From: Prostheceraeus crozeri
Lineage: Eukaryota > Platyhelminthes > Polycladida > Euryleptidae
NCBI GenBank assembly: GCA_907163375.1
Contig: CAJQUW010008947.1
Coordinates: 124,001-188,000 of the forward strand
Length of the DNA stretch: 64,000 bases
Direction of reading: 5' to 3'
Part shown: in pieces, positions 9,281-20,800 of the stretch
How positions within the stretch are numbered: the stretch's first letter is position 1
Layout of the letters: each line of letters starts with the position of its first letter
Position numbers and translations under genes: made by a program
The notes under the pieces: model-generated
The model's input: only the letters and a program-made list of their open reading frames with translations
What the model was told of the DNA's origin: nothing
Database searches by the model: none

Positions 9281-9290
9281 CGTTTGTCAA
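9271..9290. other. Centre of the giant palindrome
   Basis: TTGACAAACG and CGTTTGTCAA abut with no spacer, a perfect 20-bp palindrome. Just outside it is a small length difference (GC against GTTCAT), then near-perfect pairing resumes through AGAATTAA, ATCATGTCAGGAC and beyond. Confidence 0.85.
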
Positions 9291-10439
9291 GTTCATTTAA
9301 TTCTATCATGTCAGGACTACACACATTTGATTTACAAAACATGCTTTGAATATGCATACGATGAAGGTCTTACTTTCATTTATTTCTAACGTACACACTG
9401 TTGAAACTTTATTTTTCAACTTGTAAACTGTTGAAACTTTATTTTGTTTCTAACATATAAACAGCTAAAACTTTATTTGTAACGTACACACTGTTGAAAC
9501 TTTATTTTAATCTGTAAACTGTTGAAACTTTATTTTGTTTCTAACATATAAACAGCTAAAACTTTATTTTTAACTTGTAAACTGGTGAAGCTTCATTTTA
9601 TTTCTAACATAGAAACAGATAAAACTTTATTCTTAACATACGCACTATTGAAACATTAGTTTTAACTTGTAAACTATTGAAACTTTATTTTTAACTTGTT
9701 AACGGTTGAAACTTTGTTTTATGTCTGACATACGAACAGATAAAACTTTATTCTTAACTTGTAAACTGATGAAACTTCATTTTATTTCTAACATACAAAC
9801 AGATAGAACTTTATTCTTAACATACACACTATTGAAACTTTATTTTTAACGTGTTAACTATTGAAACTTTATTTTTAACCTGTAAACGGTTGAAACTTTG
9901 CTTTAATTCTAACATACAAGCAGATAAAATGTATTCTTAACTTGTAAACTGACGAAACTTCATTTTATTTCTAACATATAAACAGATAGAAGTATATTCT
10001 TATCATACACACTATTGAAACTTTATTCTTAACTTTTAAACTGGTGAAACTTTATTTCATTTCTGACATACAAGCAGATAAAACTTTATTCTTAACTTGT
10101 AAACTGATGAACCTTCATTTTTATTTCTAACATATAAACAGATAGAACTTTATTCTTAACATATACACTATTGAAACTTCATTTTTAACTTGTAAACGGT
10201 TGAAACTTTATTTTATTTTTAACATACAAACAGCTAAAACTTTATTTCTAACGTATACACTGTTGAAACTTGTAAACTCTTGAAACTTTATTTTATTTCT
10301 AACATACAAGCTGATAAAACTTTATTCTTAACTTGTAAACTGATGAAACTTTATTTTTAACGTGTAAACTATTGAAACTATATCTTTCATTTACAAATAA
10401 TAGAACGCTTAGTCTAACTTGCAAACTAGTAAATCTTAT
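9281..10439 (-). repeat. AT-rich array, inner right arm
   Basis: This is the mirror of the left array. The first 300 bp pair almost exactly with the left arm. From about 9580 the alignment jumps to left-arm sequence near 8480, so about 0.5 kb of the array is present on one side only. The AATAAA signals run leftward here. Confidence 0.8.
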
Positions 10440-10772
10440 TCGTCATCAAATCTAACTGTTATAATCCTCATCATGGAAATCAATGTTCCACAGTCCTTTG
10501 AAAAAGATATGATCACCCTTCATCTAACCCATCCGTCGCATGATAACAACAACAACTCTTCGCATAATAACATTTATTGAATAACTGTAACAAGCATGCA
10601 TTACAAATCAATGGTTTGAAACAGATAAAATAGATACAGCTGGTAACTGTCATATAGCGAGCAATGATAACCATATAGGACTTTGACAGTGTTGAGGTAA
10701 GGAGGAAAGAAGCATTGGTTATGAACGTAGCTACTACAACGAACAGACAAAATAGGAACATACAAATCCTTA
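10440..10772 (-). other. 3' fragment of the exonuclease-like gene in the right arm
   Basis: On the minus strand this matches 63727-64000: the last 55 or so codons of the exonuclease-like gene (VPILSVRCSSYVHNQCFF through FYLFQTIDL), its stop at 10601-10603 and its 3' flank (GGATGGGTTAGAT). It is embedded in the AT-rich array and is absent from the left arm. It is a fossil fragment of a Polinton-like element, showing that this arm once carried, or recombined with, the cargo module of the second element. Confidence 0.8.
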
Positions 10773-13443
10773 ATTCCAACGTGTACACTATTAAAACTTT
10801 ATTTTCAGCTTGTAAACTGTTCAAACTTTATTTTTTATCTTGCACACTATTTAAACTTTATTTTAAAACTTGTAAACTATTGAAACTTTATTTTTAACTT
10901 GCAAACTATTGAAACTTTATTTTATTTCTAACATATAAACAGATAGAACTTTATTCTTAACTTGTAAACTGGTGAAACTTTATTTCTAACTGGTAAACTT
11001 TTGAAGTTTTATTTTTAACTTGTAATTGTTGAAGCTTTAATTTTAACTTGTAAACTCTTAAAACTTTATTTTTAACTTGTTAACGGTTGAAAATTTGTTT
11101 TATTTCTATCATAGAAACAGATAGAACTTTATTTCTAACGTACACACAATTGAAACTTTATCTTATTTCTAACATACAAACAGCTGAAACGTTATTTCTA
11201 ATGCACATACTATTGGAACTTTTCTTTTAACTTATAATCTGTTGAAACTTTATTTTGACTTGTAAACTGATGAAACTTTATTTCTAACTGGTAAACTTTT
11301 GAAGTTTTATTTTTAACTTGTAATTGTTGAAGCTTTAATTTTAACTTGTACTCTGTTGAAACTTTATTTTTCACTTGTAAACGGTTGAAACTTTGTTTTA
11401 TTTCTATCATACAAACAGATAGAACTTTATTCTTAACTTGTAAACTGATGAAACTTCATTTTATTTCTAACATATAAACTGTTATAACTCTATTTTGAAG
11501 CACATAAACTATTAAAACTTTATTTCCAACGTGTACACTATTAAAACTTTATTTTCAGCTTGTAAACTGTTCAAACTTTATTTTTTATCTTGCACACTAT
11601 TTAAACTTTATTTTAAAACTTGTAAACTATTGAAACTTTATTTTTAACTTGCAAACTATTGAAACTTTATTTTATTTCTAACATATAAACAGATAGAACT
11701 TTATTCTTAACTTGTAAACTGGTGAAACTTTATTTCTAACTGGTAAACTTTTGAAGTTTTATTTTTAACTTGTAATTGTTGAAGCTTTAATTTTAACTTG
11801 TAAACTCTTAAAACTTTATTTTTAACTTGTTAACGGTTGAAAATTTGTTTTATTTCTATCATAGAAACAGATAGAACTTTATTTCTAACGTACACACAAT
11901 TGAAACTTTATCTTATTTCTAACATACAAACAGCTGAAACGTTATTTCTAATGCACATACTATTGGAACTTTTCTTTTAACTTATAATCTGTTGAAACTT
12001 TATTTTGACTTGTAAACTGATGAAACTTTATTTCTAACTGGTAAACTTTTGAAGTTTTATTTTTAACTTGTAATTGTTGAAGCTTTAATTTTAACTTGTA
12101 CTCTGTTGAAACTTTATTTTTCACTTGTAAACGGTTGAAACTTTGTTTTATTTCTATCATACAAACAGATAGAACTTTATTCTTAACTTGTAAACTGATG
12201 AAACTTCATTTTATTTCTAACATATAAACTGTTATAACTCTATTTTGAAGCACATAAACTATTAAAACTTTATTTCCAACGTGTACACTATTAAAACTTT
12301 ATTTTCAGCTTGTAAACTGTTCAAACTTTATTTTTTATCTTGCACACTATTTAAACTTTATTTTAAAACTTGTAAACTATTGAAACTTTATTTTTAACTT
12401 GCAAACTATTGAAACTTTATTTTATTTCTAACATATAAACAGATAGAACTTTATTCTTAACTTGTAAACTAGTGAAACTTCATTCTATTCCTAACATATA
12501 AACAGATAGAACTTTATTCTTAACTTATAAACTTAAAGAGATAGAACTTTATTCGTAACTTGTAAACTGGTGAAACTTCATTCTATTTCTAACATACAAA
12601 CAGATAAAACTTTATTCTTAACATACACACACTATTGAAACATTAGTTTTAACTTGTAAACTCTTAAAACTTTATTTTTAACTTGTTAACGGTTGAAAAT
12701 TTGTTTTATTTCTATCATAGAACCAGATAGAACTTTATTTCTAACGTACACACAATTGAAACTTTATCTTATTTCTAACATACAAACAGCTGAAACGTTA
12801 TTTCTAATGCACATACTATTGGAACTTTTCTTAAAACTTATAATCTGTTGAAACTTTATTTTGACTTGTAAACTGATGAAACTTTATTTCTAACTGGTAA
12901 ACTTTTGAAGTTTTATTTTTAACTTGTAATTGTTGAAGCTTTAATTTTAACTTGTAAACTGTTGAAACTTTATTTTTCACTTGTAAACGGTTGAAACTTT
13001 GTTTTATTTCTATCATACAAACAGATAGAACTTTATTCTTAACTTGTAAACTGATGAAACTTCATTTTATTTCTAACATATAAACTGTTATAACTCTATT
13101 TTGAAGCACATAAACTATTAAAACTTTATTTCCAACGTGTACACTATTAAAACTTTATTTTCAGCTTGTAAACTGTTCAAACTTTATTTTTTATCTTGCA
13201 CACTATTTAAACTTTATTTTAAAACTTGTAAACTATTGAAACTTTATTTTTAACTTGCAAACTATTGAAACTTTATTTTATTTCTAACATATAAACAGAT
13301 AGAACTTTATTCTTAACTTGTAAAGTGGTGAAACTTTACTTTTTATCTTGTAAACTTTATTTTGTTTCTAACATACAAACAGATAAAGCTTTATTTCTAA
13401 CGCACACACTATTGAAACTTCATTTTCAATCTGTAAACTGTTG
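10773..13443 (-). repeat. AT-rich array, outer right arm, with 750-bp higher-order copies
   Basis: This has the same unit as the left array, on the opposite strand. A block repeats exactly at a spacing of 750 bp (for example 11210-11410 and 11960-12160) and again, slightly changed, near 12831. The higher-order duplication explains most of the extra length of the right arm. Open frames in it repeat KxSTxYxL and are translated satellite. Confidence 0.85.
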
Positions 13444-13829
13444 AAATGATATCTTTCATTTACAAATAGTAGAACGCTTAGTCTAACTTGTAAATCTTAT
13501 GACACTTCATATGGGTGATGATGGTAGATGAAATAGTGTTAAATAAAATTTAGATAGCTTACACTTCTGATACAGGGATAGCAATCCACTGCGATCCATG
13601 TGTAAAGAGCTTGTTAGACTACGGATGGGCTTAAGTGGATGATTTAACCATGTATACTTTTCATTTGGAAATAGTAGCACGCTTAGTCTAACTTGCAATT
13701 CTTATAACATTTCATATGGATGATAATGGTAGATGAAATAGTGTTAGATAAAATTAAGATAGCTTACACTTCTGATATAGGGATAGCAATCGACTGCGAT
13801 CCATGTGTAAAGAGCTTGTTAGACTACGG
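13444..13829 (-). repeat. 205-bp tandem repeat, right arm
   Basis: Mirror of 6780-7165, with the same two units in inverted orientation and nearly identical. Confidence 0.8.
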
Positions 13830-13958
13830 AAGAGAGAAGTGTGTTATGTTGCGTGTGGCGCGTGAGTGTCCTCCCATTTCATTCCATTCATCAATTCGTC
13901 TCATTGATAGAGACAGGTAGAACTCATGGTTCTCATAACGTATGCAATGGATAGTTTA

Positions 13959-14157
13959 TAAGGTAACCTTCGACAGTTGGCTAAATGTCGCCCTGGCGCG
14001 AATGCATACTACGTTGAGACAGAGGCAATCACTTGCAAACATGACGCAGAGAGGTTTAACAAGATTGACCATTGCCGAATGTCCCTTGCGGTATACATAG
14101 CTACGGGTTTCACCGCCGCCCTTTACAGGAACGCCCGTCGAAAGGAAGTATTACACC
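13959..14157 (-). ncRNA. Structured RNA repeat, copy C, right arm
   Basis: Inverted copy of 6452-6650 with the same blocks on the minus strand. Confidence 0.55.
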
Positions 14158-14168
14158 GAACTTCATTT

Positions 14169-14283
14169 GCAACGTTCAAGTTGACTGATAGCAGATTCAA
14201 CTTAATGATAGTATTCGCCAGTCCGAAGACTGCCCTTGGGCAAACCGCGTGGAGGTTCTATCATGTCTTGCCCCATGGTGGCC
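14169..14283 (-). repeat. 114-bp hairpin cassette, copy 2, right arm
   Basis: Inverted copy of 6326-6440, keeping the UUCG-looped stem and the CTAT-tipped stem. Confidence 0.7.
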
Positions 14284-14324
14284 CTTAAGAGAGCCGATGG
14301 TTCGTTCTCGGGAGTAACGTCATC

Positions 14325-14591
14325 TTACACCCTACCAATTCTGCTGAGAGAGTCTTTGACTCTCTCTTTGGTAGCACTGTCGACTTCCACACTAACTGGC
14401 ACATGACTAAAAAGTGGAATGTAGCGCCATTCCGTTGGATTGACAGCAGTTGCTGTCATCGGATTGCCAATCCGAGCAAGATTGTTGTGAACTCTGTCTT
14501 GCTCCTCTATTCTAGCCAATTCATCAAATAAATTTCGCGGTCTTAACTGCGGTCCGCGAGGAGAGCTGACTTGACTGTTCGGCGTCTGCAT
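14325..14591 (-). CDS. Small 88-aa protein, right-arm copy
   Basis: This is the mirror of 6018-6284, nearly identical over its whole length, with its own TATA box at 14623-14630. See the left copy for its layout. Having two open copies in inverted orientation means both strands of the element would express it. No known family is recognised. Confidence 0.6.
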   Translation of the reverse strand: MQTPNSQVSSPRGPQLRPRNLFDELARIEEQDRVHNNLARIGNPMTATAVNPTEWRYIPLFSHVPVSVEVDSATKERVKDSLSRIGRV

Positions 14592-14644
14592 GATTGAAAT
14601 GAAATGAAATGAGAGGCAGTGGTTTATATACCCTCTAACACGAC

Positions 14645-14758
14645 GCAACGTTCAAGTTGACTGATAGCAGATTCAACTTAATGATAGTATTCGCCAGTCT
14701 AAAGACTGCCCAGGGCAAAGCGCGTGGAGGCTCTATCATGTCTTGCCCCATAGTGGCC
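14645..14758 (-). repeat. 114-bp hairpin cassette, copy 1, right arm
   Basis: Inverted copy of 5851-5964, located upstream of the right-arm 88-aa gene. Confidence 0.7.
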
Positions 14759-14908
14759 GATTATACGGTAGTGTGTTAGTAGATTTCAATCGCTGAAAAG
14801 GGAAGATGAGAATCATTTCATTTGTCTCATCAACGTTTATCATGGGAGCAATCATTGAAGGGACATCTAATGAATTACATTTCACTCTACTCCATATCAT
14901 AAAGACTA

Positions 14909-15104
14909 ACCTTTGTCGAATGGCTGAAGTACTCTGACCTGGCGAGAGAAAACGTCACGTTGAGTATGAAGTCGAACGCCCAACATGAGCAACGGCTCAG
15001 AGGTTTCAGTCTAACAAACGACGAACAACCCGTGCAACGCAATCCCTCTACGGCAGTACCCGCCGTCCCGAAGGAACGCTCGAGCAAAGGAGGTATTACA
15101 GCGA
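14909..15104 (-). ncRNA. Structured RNA repeat, copy B, right arm
   Basis: Inverted copy of 5505-5700. Both hairpins and the CTCATGTTGGGC block are intact on the minus strand. The three CTAT-loop hairpins lie just outside it at about 15131-15190. Confidence 0.6.
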
Positions 15105-15455
15105 TGATGTGCTTTATGAGCAGAAGTGAATCTCTTGATAGCAAGAGACTATTCAACTAGATAGCAAGTCAAAACAACCTGATAGCAGGACAAATGTATA
15201 GTCAGTAAATGTAAAGGTGTTATAGGATTCGGGTTGAATCCATCTCACACATCTATTTTACTAAGTTTTAATTGTAGACTCTCCCTCTGTGTTCACATCC
15301 GAAGATGCTGTCGGGCTTGGGACCGATCTAGCCACATTAAGAGTGGCCTTTAAAAAGGCCGTTTGGTGCGTTCACAAGAAATAGCTTTCTTTTACTTCTT
15401 TATGGCTCCTGAAATGAAAGAAGTAAGAGTTGGAAAGATGGCATGATGATATATC

Positions 15456-16556
15456 TCAGTCATTATACTCACGATACTTGTATGGCTTTGAACAAGCTAT
15501 GTGGATGTCGTCGGTGTGTTGAATATTTACATGGTAGCAACGGACATCCGCACAGCTGTAGCACTCCTGAGTGTCGTCGTTGCTTATATTTAGATATACA
15601 ATTGGCTTGTCAGGGACGACACCTGCGATGGGGATGTGCATAGTTGTGAGAGATTTCACCTTCTCACACTCCTTCAAACGCGCCAACTCATTCTTCAACA
15701 AACTCACTTCCTCAAGCGCCGCTTCCTTCAGCATGCGCTCCTCACTTCGCTCTCGATCACACTTCTCAAACTTCATCACCGCCTCTTCCTTCAACTTTCT
15801 CTCCTTCACCATATTCTCTTTTGCAGCCGCACACTCCCTTAACTTTTGAGTCACACTCTCAGCATTCAACTTCAAACTATCACGCTCAGCAGTCACCTCT
15901 TTCAGCGTACTCTTCAGCGATCTCACTCTTCCTTCTAACTTTGCACACTCATGCCTCACATTCGTATAAGCACGCACATCATCCCTCGACAGCACAACTT
16001 CACACGGAACAGTCGACCTCTCAACTTTCTCAACGCACCTCGGTGAAGGTCTAGGCGTTGATTGTGCCAACACCTCGGGTACTGGTACAATCGCCCTCAC
16101 AGCTTTCTCAAGCTCACGCTCAGCAGCAGGAACACTCGAATCATCATTCATACATTCATCATCCGATGAAATCCAACTCACCGACATCACTCTACTCTTT
16201 TTGGAGGTACTCGCATCCAAATCTACATCACTCACAACACGCTTTTCAACATTTACCACCTCTACTGGTGGCAAACGAGCACACATTCCCTCCTCATACA
16301 GCATTCCCTGCTCACCACACATCATCTTCTTCATCAAAACTTTCGAAATTTTTCTGAATACACACTTCGAGTGCAACTCACTGAAGGCATCATTCCTTTC
16401 ATCACACCTCACATTACACCACACACAAAACCACACCTTAACCGCAACACTATGCGCAGCATTCTTTTTATGGTGAAGGTGAAAATTCTCACCCCTAAAC
16501 ACATCCCCACAACTGCATTTAAAAAATTGTAGGCGTTTATTCACGTCTTTGGTCAT
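15456..16556 (-). CDS. Zinc-binding, coiled-coil protein, right-arm copy
   Basis: This is the inverted copy of 4053-5153 and differs from it by only a few residues over 366. It keeps the N-terminal cysteine/histidine pairs, the acidic segment, the long coiled coil and the flanking splice signals. The mirrored acceptor lies just before the ATG and the mirrored small intron near the stop. That two copies both stay open over 1.1 kb, with so few differences, argues for recent duplication or gene conversion and for a real gene. Confidence 0.75.
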   Translation of the reverse strand: MTKDVNKRLQFFKCSCGDVFRGENFHLHHKKNAAHSVAVKVWFCVWCNVRCDERNDAFSELHSKCVFRKISKVLMKKMMCGEQGMLYEEGMCARLPPVEVVNVEKRVVSDVDLDASTSKKSRVMSVSWISSDDECMNDDSSVPAAERELEKAVRAIVPVPEVLAQSTPRPSPRCVEKVERSTVPCEVVLSRDDVRAYTNVRHECAKLEGRVRSLKSTLKEVTAERDSLKLNAESVTQKLRECAAAKENMVKERKLKEEAVMKFEKCDRERSEERMLKEAALEEVSLLKNELARLKECEKVKSLTTMHIPIAGVVPDKPIVYLNISNDDTQECYSCADVRCYHVNIQHTDDIHIACSKPYKYREYND

Positions 16557-17154
16557 TTTTCACTGCAAAGAAAAATGAGAAAGTTTGATATCAAACCTGA
16601 GCAGAGCGCAACGTATAGAAATAAAATGTCAGTAAATGTGAAGATTATGTTTTCAAAGTCATACTGTAATGCTATCATTACTTGAGGATAGACAAGTTAA
16701 GCTGATGAATCCGTTACAGGTATTACTCAGAGGGGATCTTATCCCAACTCCAAGGCCTCGGCTGAGGAATGATAGATTTGAGTGTAGTGAGTGGCACTCG
16801 ATCCCGTCGACAGCCCGAAGGCCTTGTACTGATCACTAGGGAAGTGAGAGATCTTCCCCGATACCCGCTCTTTACAGCTGAAGACATCATTGTCACTGCC
16901 CCGAAGTGGTAACAGGAACGCCGAGTCAAAGGTAGTGAACAGTAGCTGGGATCTAACCCTCAAAGCTGCCTTAGACTTAGTTAAATTTGAAATCTGATAG
17001 CAGATTTGAACTTCGCATACTTGAAAACCTTGAGGAAACATCCCAAGTTGTTGCTTTGATCAGCTTGATAGCAAGCCGTAGAGAGCTTGATTCACCAGCG
17101 TTTTGCAATGGAGATGTTTAGAGGCCACCCATGACAAGATAGCTAAGACTCAAC

Positions 17155-17325
17155 CGATTGGCGTTCAAAGTGCTACGTTGAGAACTGTGTCAAATGCCCA
17201 ACATGAGACATAAGTTGCCCCAGCGGTTACGGTCTAAACTATGACACACTCCCTTGCCACACTTATCACTACGGCATCGTCCGCCGTCCCGAAGGAACAC
17301 CCTGTCAGTGGAATATTACAGCAAA
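17155..17325 (-). ncRNA. Structured RNA repeat, copy A, right arm
   Basis: Inverted copy of 3290-3460, with the GTTCC-TTC-GGGAC hairpin at 17286-17298. It lies in the mirrored 5' UTR intron. Confidence 0.6.
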
Positions 17326-17753
17326 ACTCTCCGTGTCTTGCTCGCTTTCAGTGAAAAGCCGCTTATAGCATGAGAAGACTGGCTCAGACATCATTAAAAA
17401 TGCTTTCATTGACTTCAGCAGGGTCGAAAACCCCAGAAAACCTCCAAAACTAGTGAATTTAAATTTTTCAACTTTTTAGCACTACTTATGAAATTTTATA
17501 AGTAGTCTGTCACTTAGGCCAGGTCAATAGCGACCGAACCTTTTTTGAATCAAGTCAAACGGACTTGTAGAAGCAAAGTTACAAGCCTTTAAAGTTTTAG
17601 AGTCTTTTATGGCCTGGAGACGAAGGCCATCTCCTGGCGAACCTCTAAGTCTGACGGCTTAGCTGATATCAGCAATGAAATTTTCTAAGTCGGTTTCTTA
17701 CAGAAACTCGGAATTTGGAATGTCCGAAGCTATCATCGGAGCTCAGAGAGACG

Positions 17754-17832
17754 ACTTACTGTTGGCAATCTCTCGTCTGAATGACAAGTCTCCGTCGGTT
17801 CCCAGCTTATATAGTGTGTGACGATCAGCTGA
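17754..17832 (-). promoter_or_regulatory. TATA promoter of the 366-aa gene, right arm
   Basis: Mirror of the left promoter. TATATAAG on the minus strand is at 17806-17813, with the initiator and splice donor just downstream and the CRE-like site upstream. Confidence 0.6.
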
Positions 17833-17894
17833 TGACGTAATACCCATCATCCAAACACTAAAAATCCCGTCTATCTCCGGTTCTAGTGCTCTGA

Positions 17895-20800
17895 TTGAGC
17901 TAGAAATACACCATTTCCATGTAGAATTTGACGCTGAATCCGAATCTGGCCTCCGTTTTCCCATCCGATGCTTCGTTTTGGCTCTACAGTAGGCAGCCAT
18001 CGCAAAAATTCTAACTGTCGTTTTTCCGAAAAATGTTGAAAATTTTTCTCTCCGATTGACTTGAAACTCTCCGATTGACATGAAACTCACCATACAGATA
18101 AAGAATTTCACGCTGATTCCAAATCTGAAATCCGTTTTCCCATCCGATGCTTCGTTTTGAAGCTACAGCCCAAAACGTCCCAAATTCTAACTCTGTCGTT
18201 TTTCGCCAATGTCCCAAAATCTTGTAACCGCTCTAACTTTTGAACGAAGACAGATAGGAACAAGCCGATTCTTTCACTGAATTTGTCTCACTCTTAGCTT
18301 TCAAACGAGCTATCGCACGACAAAATCCGTCCACTAGAAGCCAAAATCGAAGCAAGCTGTCCAGAGGGGGGGGGAGGTCAGTGAAATTTCAGAATTTGAT
18401 GAAAAATGTTTTGGTGACGGTCCCAGGTCGAAATTCCACACTTTGGAAAATTTTCAAAATTTTACCCATACAAAGTCACTCTGACACTTAGGATTTTTTC
18501 AGGTAAGCGAGCTCCGACCTAAAATCTTGTAACCGCTCTAACTTTTGAACGAAGACAGATAGGAACAAGCCGATTCTTTCACTGAATTTGTCTCACTCTT
18601 AGCTTTCAAACGAGCTATGGCACGACAAAATCCATCCACTGGAAGCCAAAATCGAAGCAAGCTGTCCAGAGGGGGGGGGGACGTCAGCGAAAAATTTTTT
18701 CTCTCCGATTGCTTTCAAATTCACCATACAGATGCAGAATTTCACGCTGAATCCGAATCTGGCCTCCGTTTTCTCATCCGATGGTTCGTTTGGGCGCTAC
18801 ACATCAAAACATCCCAAATTCTAACTCTGTCGTTTTTCGACAATGTTCCAAAATCTTAAATGGTGTCTCACATCTAAACGAAGACAGATAGGAACAAGCC
18901 GATTCTTTCATTGAATTTGTCTCACTCTTAGCTTTCAAACGAGCTATCGCACGACAAAATTCGTCCACTGGAAGCCAAAATCGAAGCAAGCTGTCCAGAG
19001 GGGGGGGGGAGGTCAGCGAAAAATTTTTTCTCTCCGATTTCGCTGGAAACATCCTTCCTAACCCAAAATTTCACGTAGATTCCGAATCTGGCCTCCGTTT
19101 TCTCATTCGATGCTTCGTTTGGGCGCTACACACCAAAACGTCCCAAATTCTAACTCTGTCGTTTTTTCGAAAAATGTTGAAAATTTTTTCTCTCCGATTG
19201 ACTTGAAACTCACCATACCGATGCAGAATTTCACGCTGATTCCAAATCTGAAATCCGTTTTCCCATCCGATGCTTCGTTTTGAAGCTAGAGCCCAAAACG
19301 TCCCAAATTCTAACTCTGTCGTTTTTCACCAATGTCCCAAAATCTTAAATGGTGTCTCACATCTAAACGAAGACAGATAGGAACAAGCCGATTCTTTCAT
19401 TGAATTTGTCTCACTCTTAGCTTTCAAACGAGCTATCGCACGACAAAATCCGTCCACTGGAAGCCAAAATCGAAGCAAGCTGTCCAGAGGGGGGGGGACG
19501 TCAGCGAAATTTCAAAATTTGATGAAAAATGTTTTGGTGACGGTCCCAGGTCGAAATTCCACACTTTGGAAAATTTTGAAAATTTTACCCATACAAAGTC
19601 ACTCTGACACTTAGGATTTTTTCAGGTAAGCGAGCTCCGACCTAAAATCTTGTAACCGCTCTAACTTTTGAACGAAGACAGATAGGAACAAGCCGATTCT
19701 TTCACTGAATTTGTCTCACTCTTAGCTTTCAAACGAGCTATCGCACGACAAAATTCGTCCACTGGAAGCCAAAATCGAAGCAAGCTGTCCAGAGGGGGGG
19801 GGGAGGTCAGCGAAAAATTTTTTCTCTCCGATTTCGCTGGAAACATCCTTCCTAACCCAAAATTTCACGTAGATTCCGAATCTGGCCTCCGTTTTCTCAT
19901 GCGATGCTTCGTTTGGACGCTACACACCAAAACGTCCCAAATTCTAACTCTGTCGTTTTTCGAAAAATGTTGAAAATTTTTCTCGCCGATTGACTTGAAA
20001 CTCTCCGACTGACATGAAACTCACCATACAGATAAAGAATTTGACGCTGATTCCAAATCTGAAATCCGTTTTCCCATCCGAGCCTTCGTTTTGAAGCTAG
20101 AGCCCAAAACGTCCCAAATTCTAACTCTGTCGTTTTTCACCAATGTCCCAAAATCTTAAATGGCGTCTCACATCTAAACGAAGACAGATAGGAACAAGCC
20201 GATTCTTTCATTGAATTTGTCTCACTCTTAGCTTTCAAACGAGCTATCGCACGACAAAATCCATCCACTGGAAGCCAAAATCGAAGCAAGCTGTCCAGAG
20301 GGGGGGGGGACGTCAGCGAAAAATTTTTTCTCTCCGATTGCTTTCAAATTCACCATACAGATGCAGAATTTCACGCTGAATCCGAATCTGGCCTCCGTTT
20401 TCTCATCCGATGGTTCGTTTGGGCGCTACACATCAAAACATCCCAAATTCTAACTCTGTCGTTTTTCGACAATGTTCCAAAATCTTAAATGGTGTCTCAC
20501 ATCTAAACGAAGACAGATAGGAACAAGCCGATTCTTTCATTGAATTTGTCTCACTCTTAGCTTTCAAACGAGCTATCGCACGACAAAATTCGTCCACTGG
20601 AAGCCAAAATCGAAGCAAGCTGTCCAGAGGGGGGGGGGAGGTCAGCGAAAAATTTTTTCTCTCCGATTTCGCTGGAAACATCCTTCCTAACCCAAAATTT
20701 CACGTAGATTCCGAATCTGGCCTCCGTTTTCTCATCCGATGCTTCGTTTGGGCGCTACACACCAAAACGTCCCAAATTCTAACTCTGTCGTTTTTTCGAA

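Noticed and set aside
9271-9290. Assembly artefact as the explanation of the palindrome
   Set aside because: Not excluded, but the arms differ by many block changes, one arm has a unique gene fragment, and both outer flanks belong to one split LINE. A simple mirrored contig error would not produce this.
11210-11410. Open frames in the AT-rich arrays
   Set aside because: They are low-complexity translations of a roughly 30-bp satellite, with a repeating K/S/T/L pattern.
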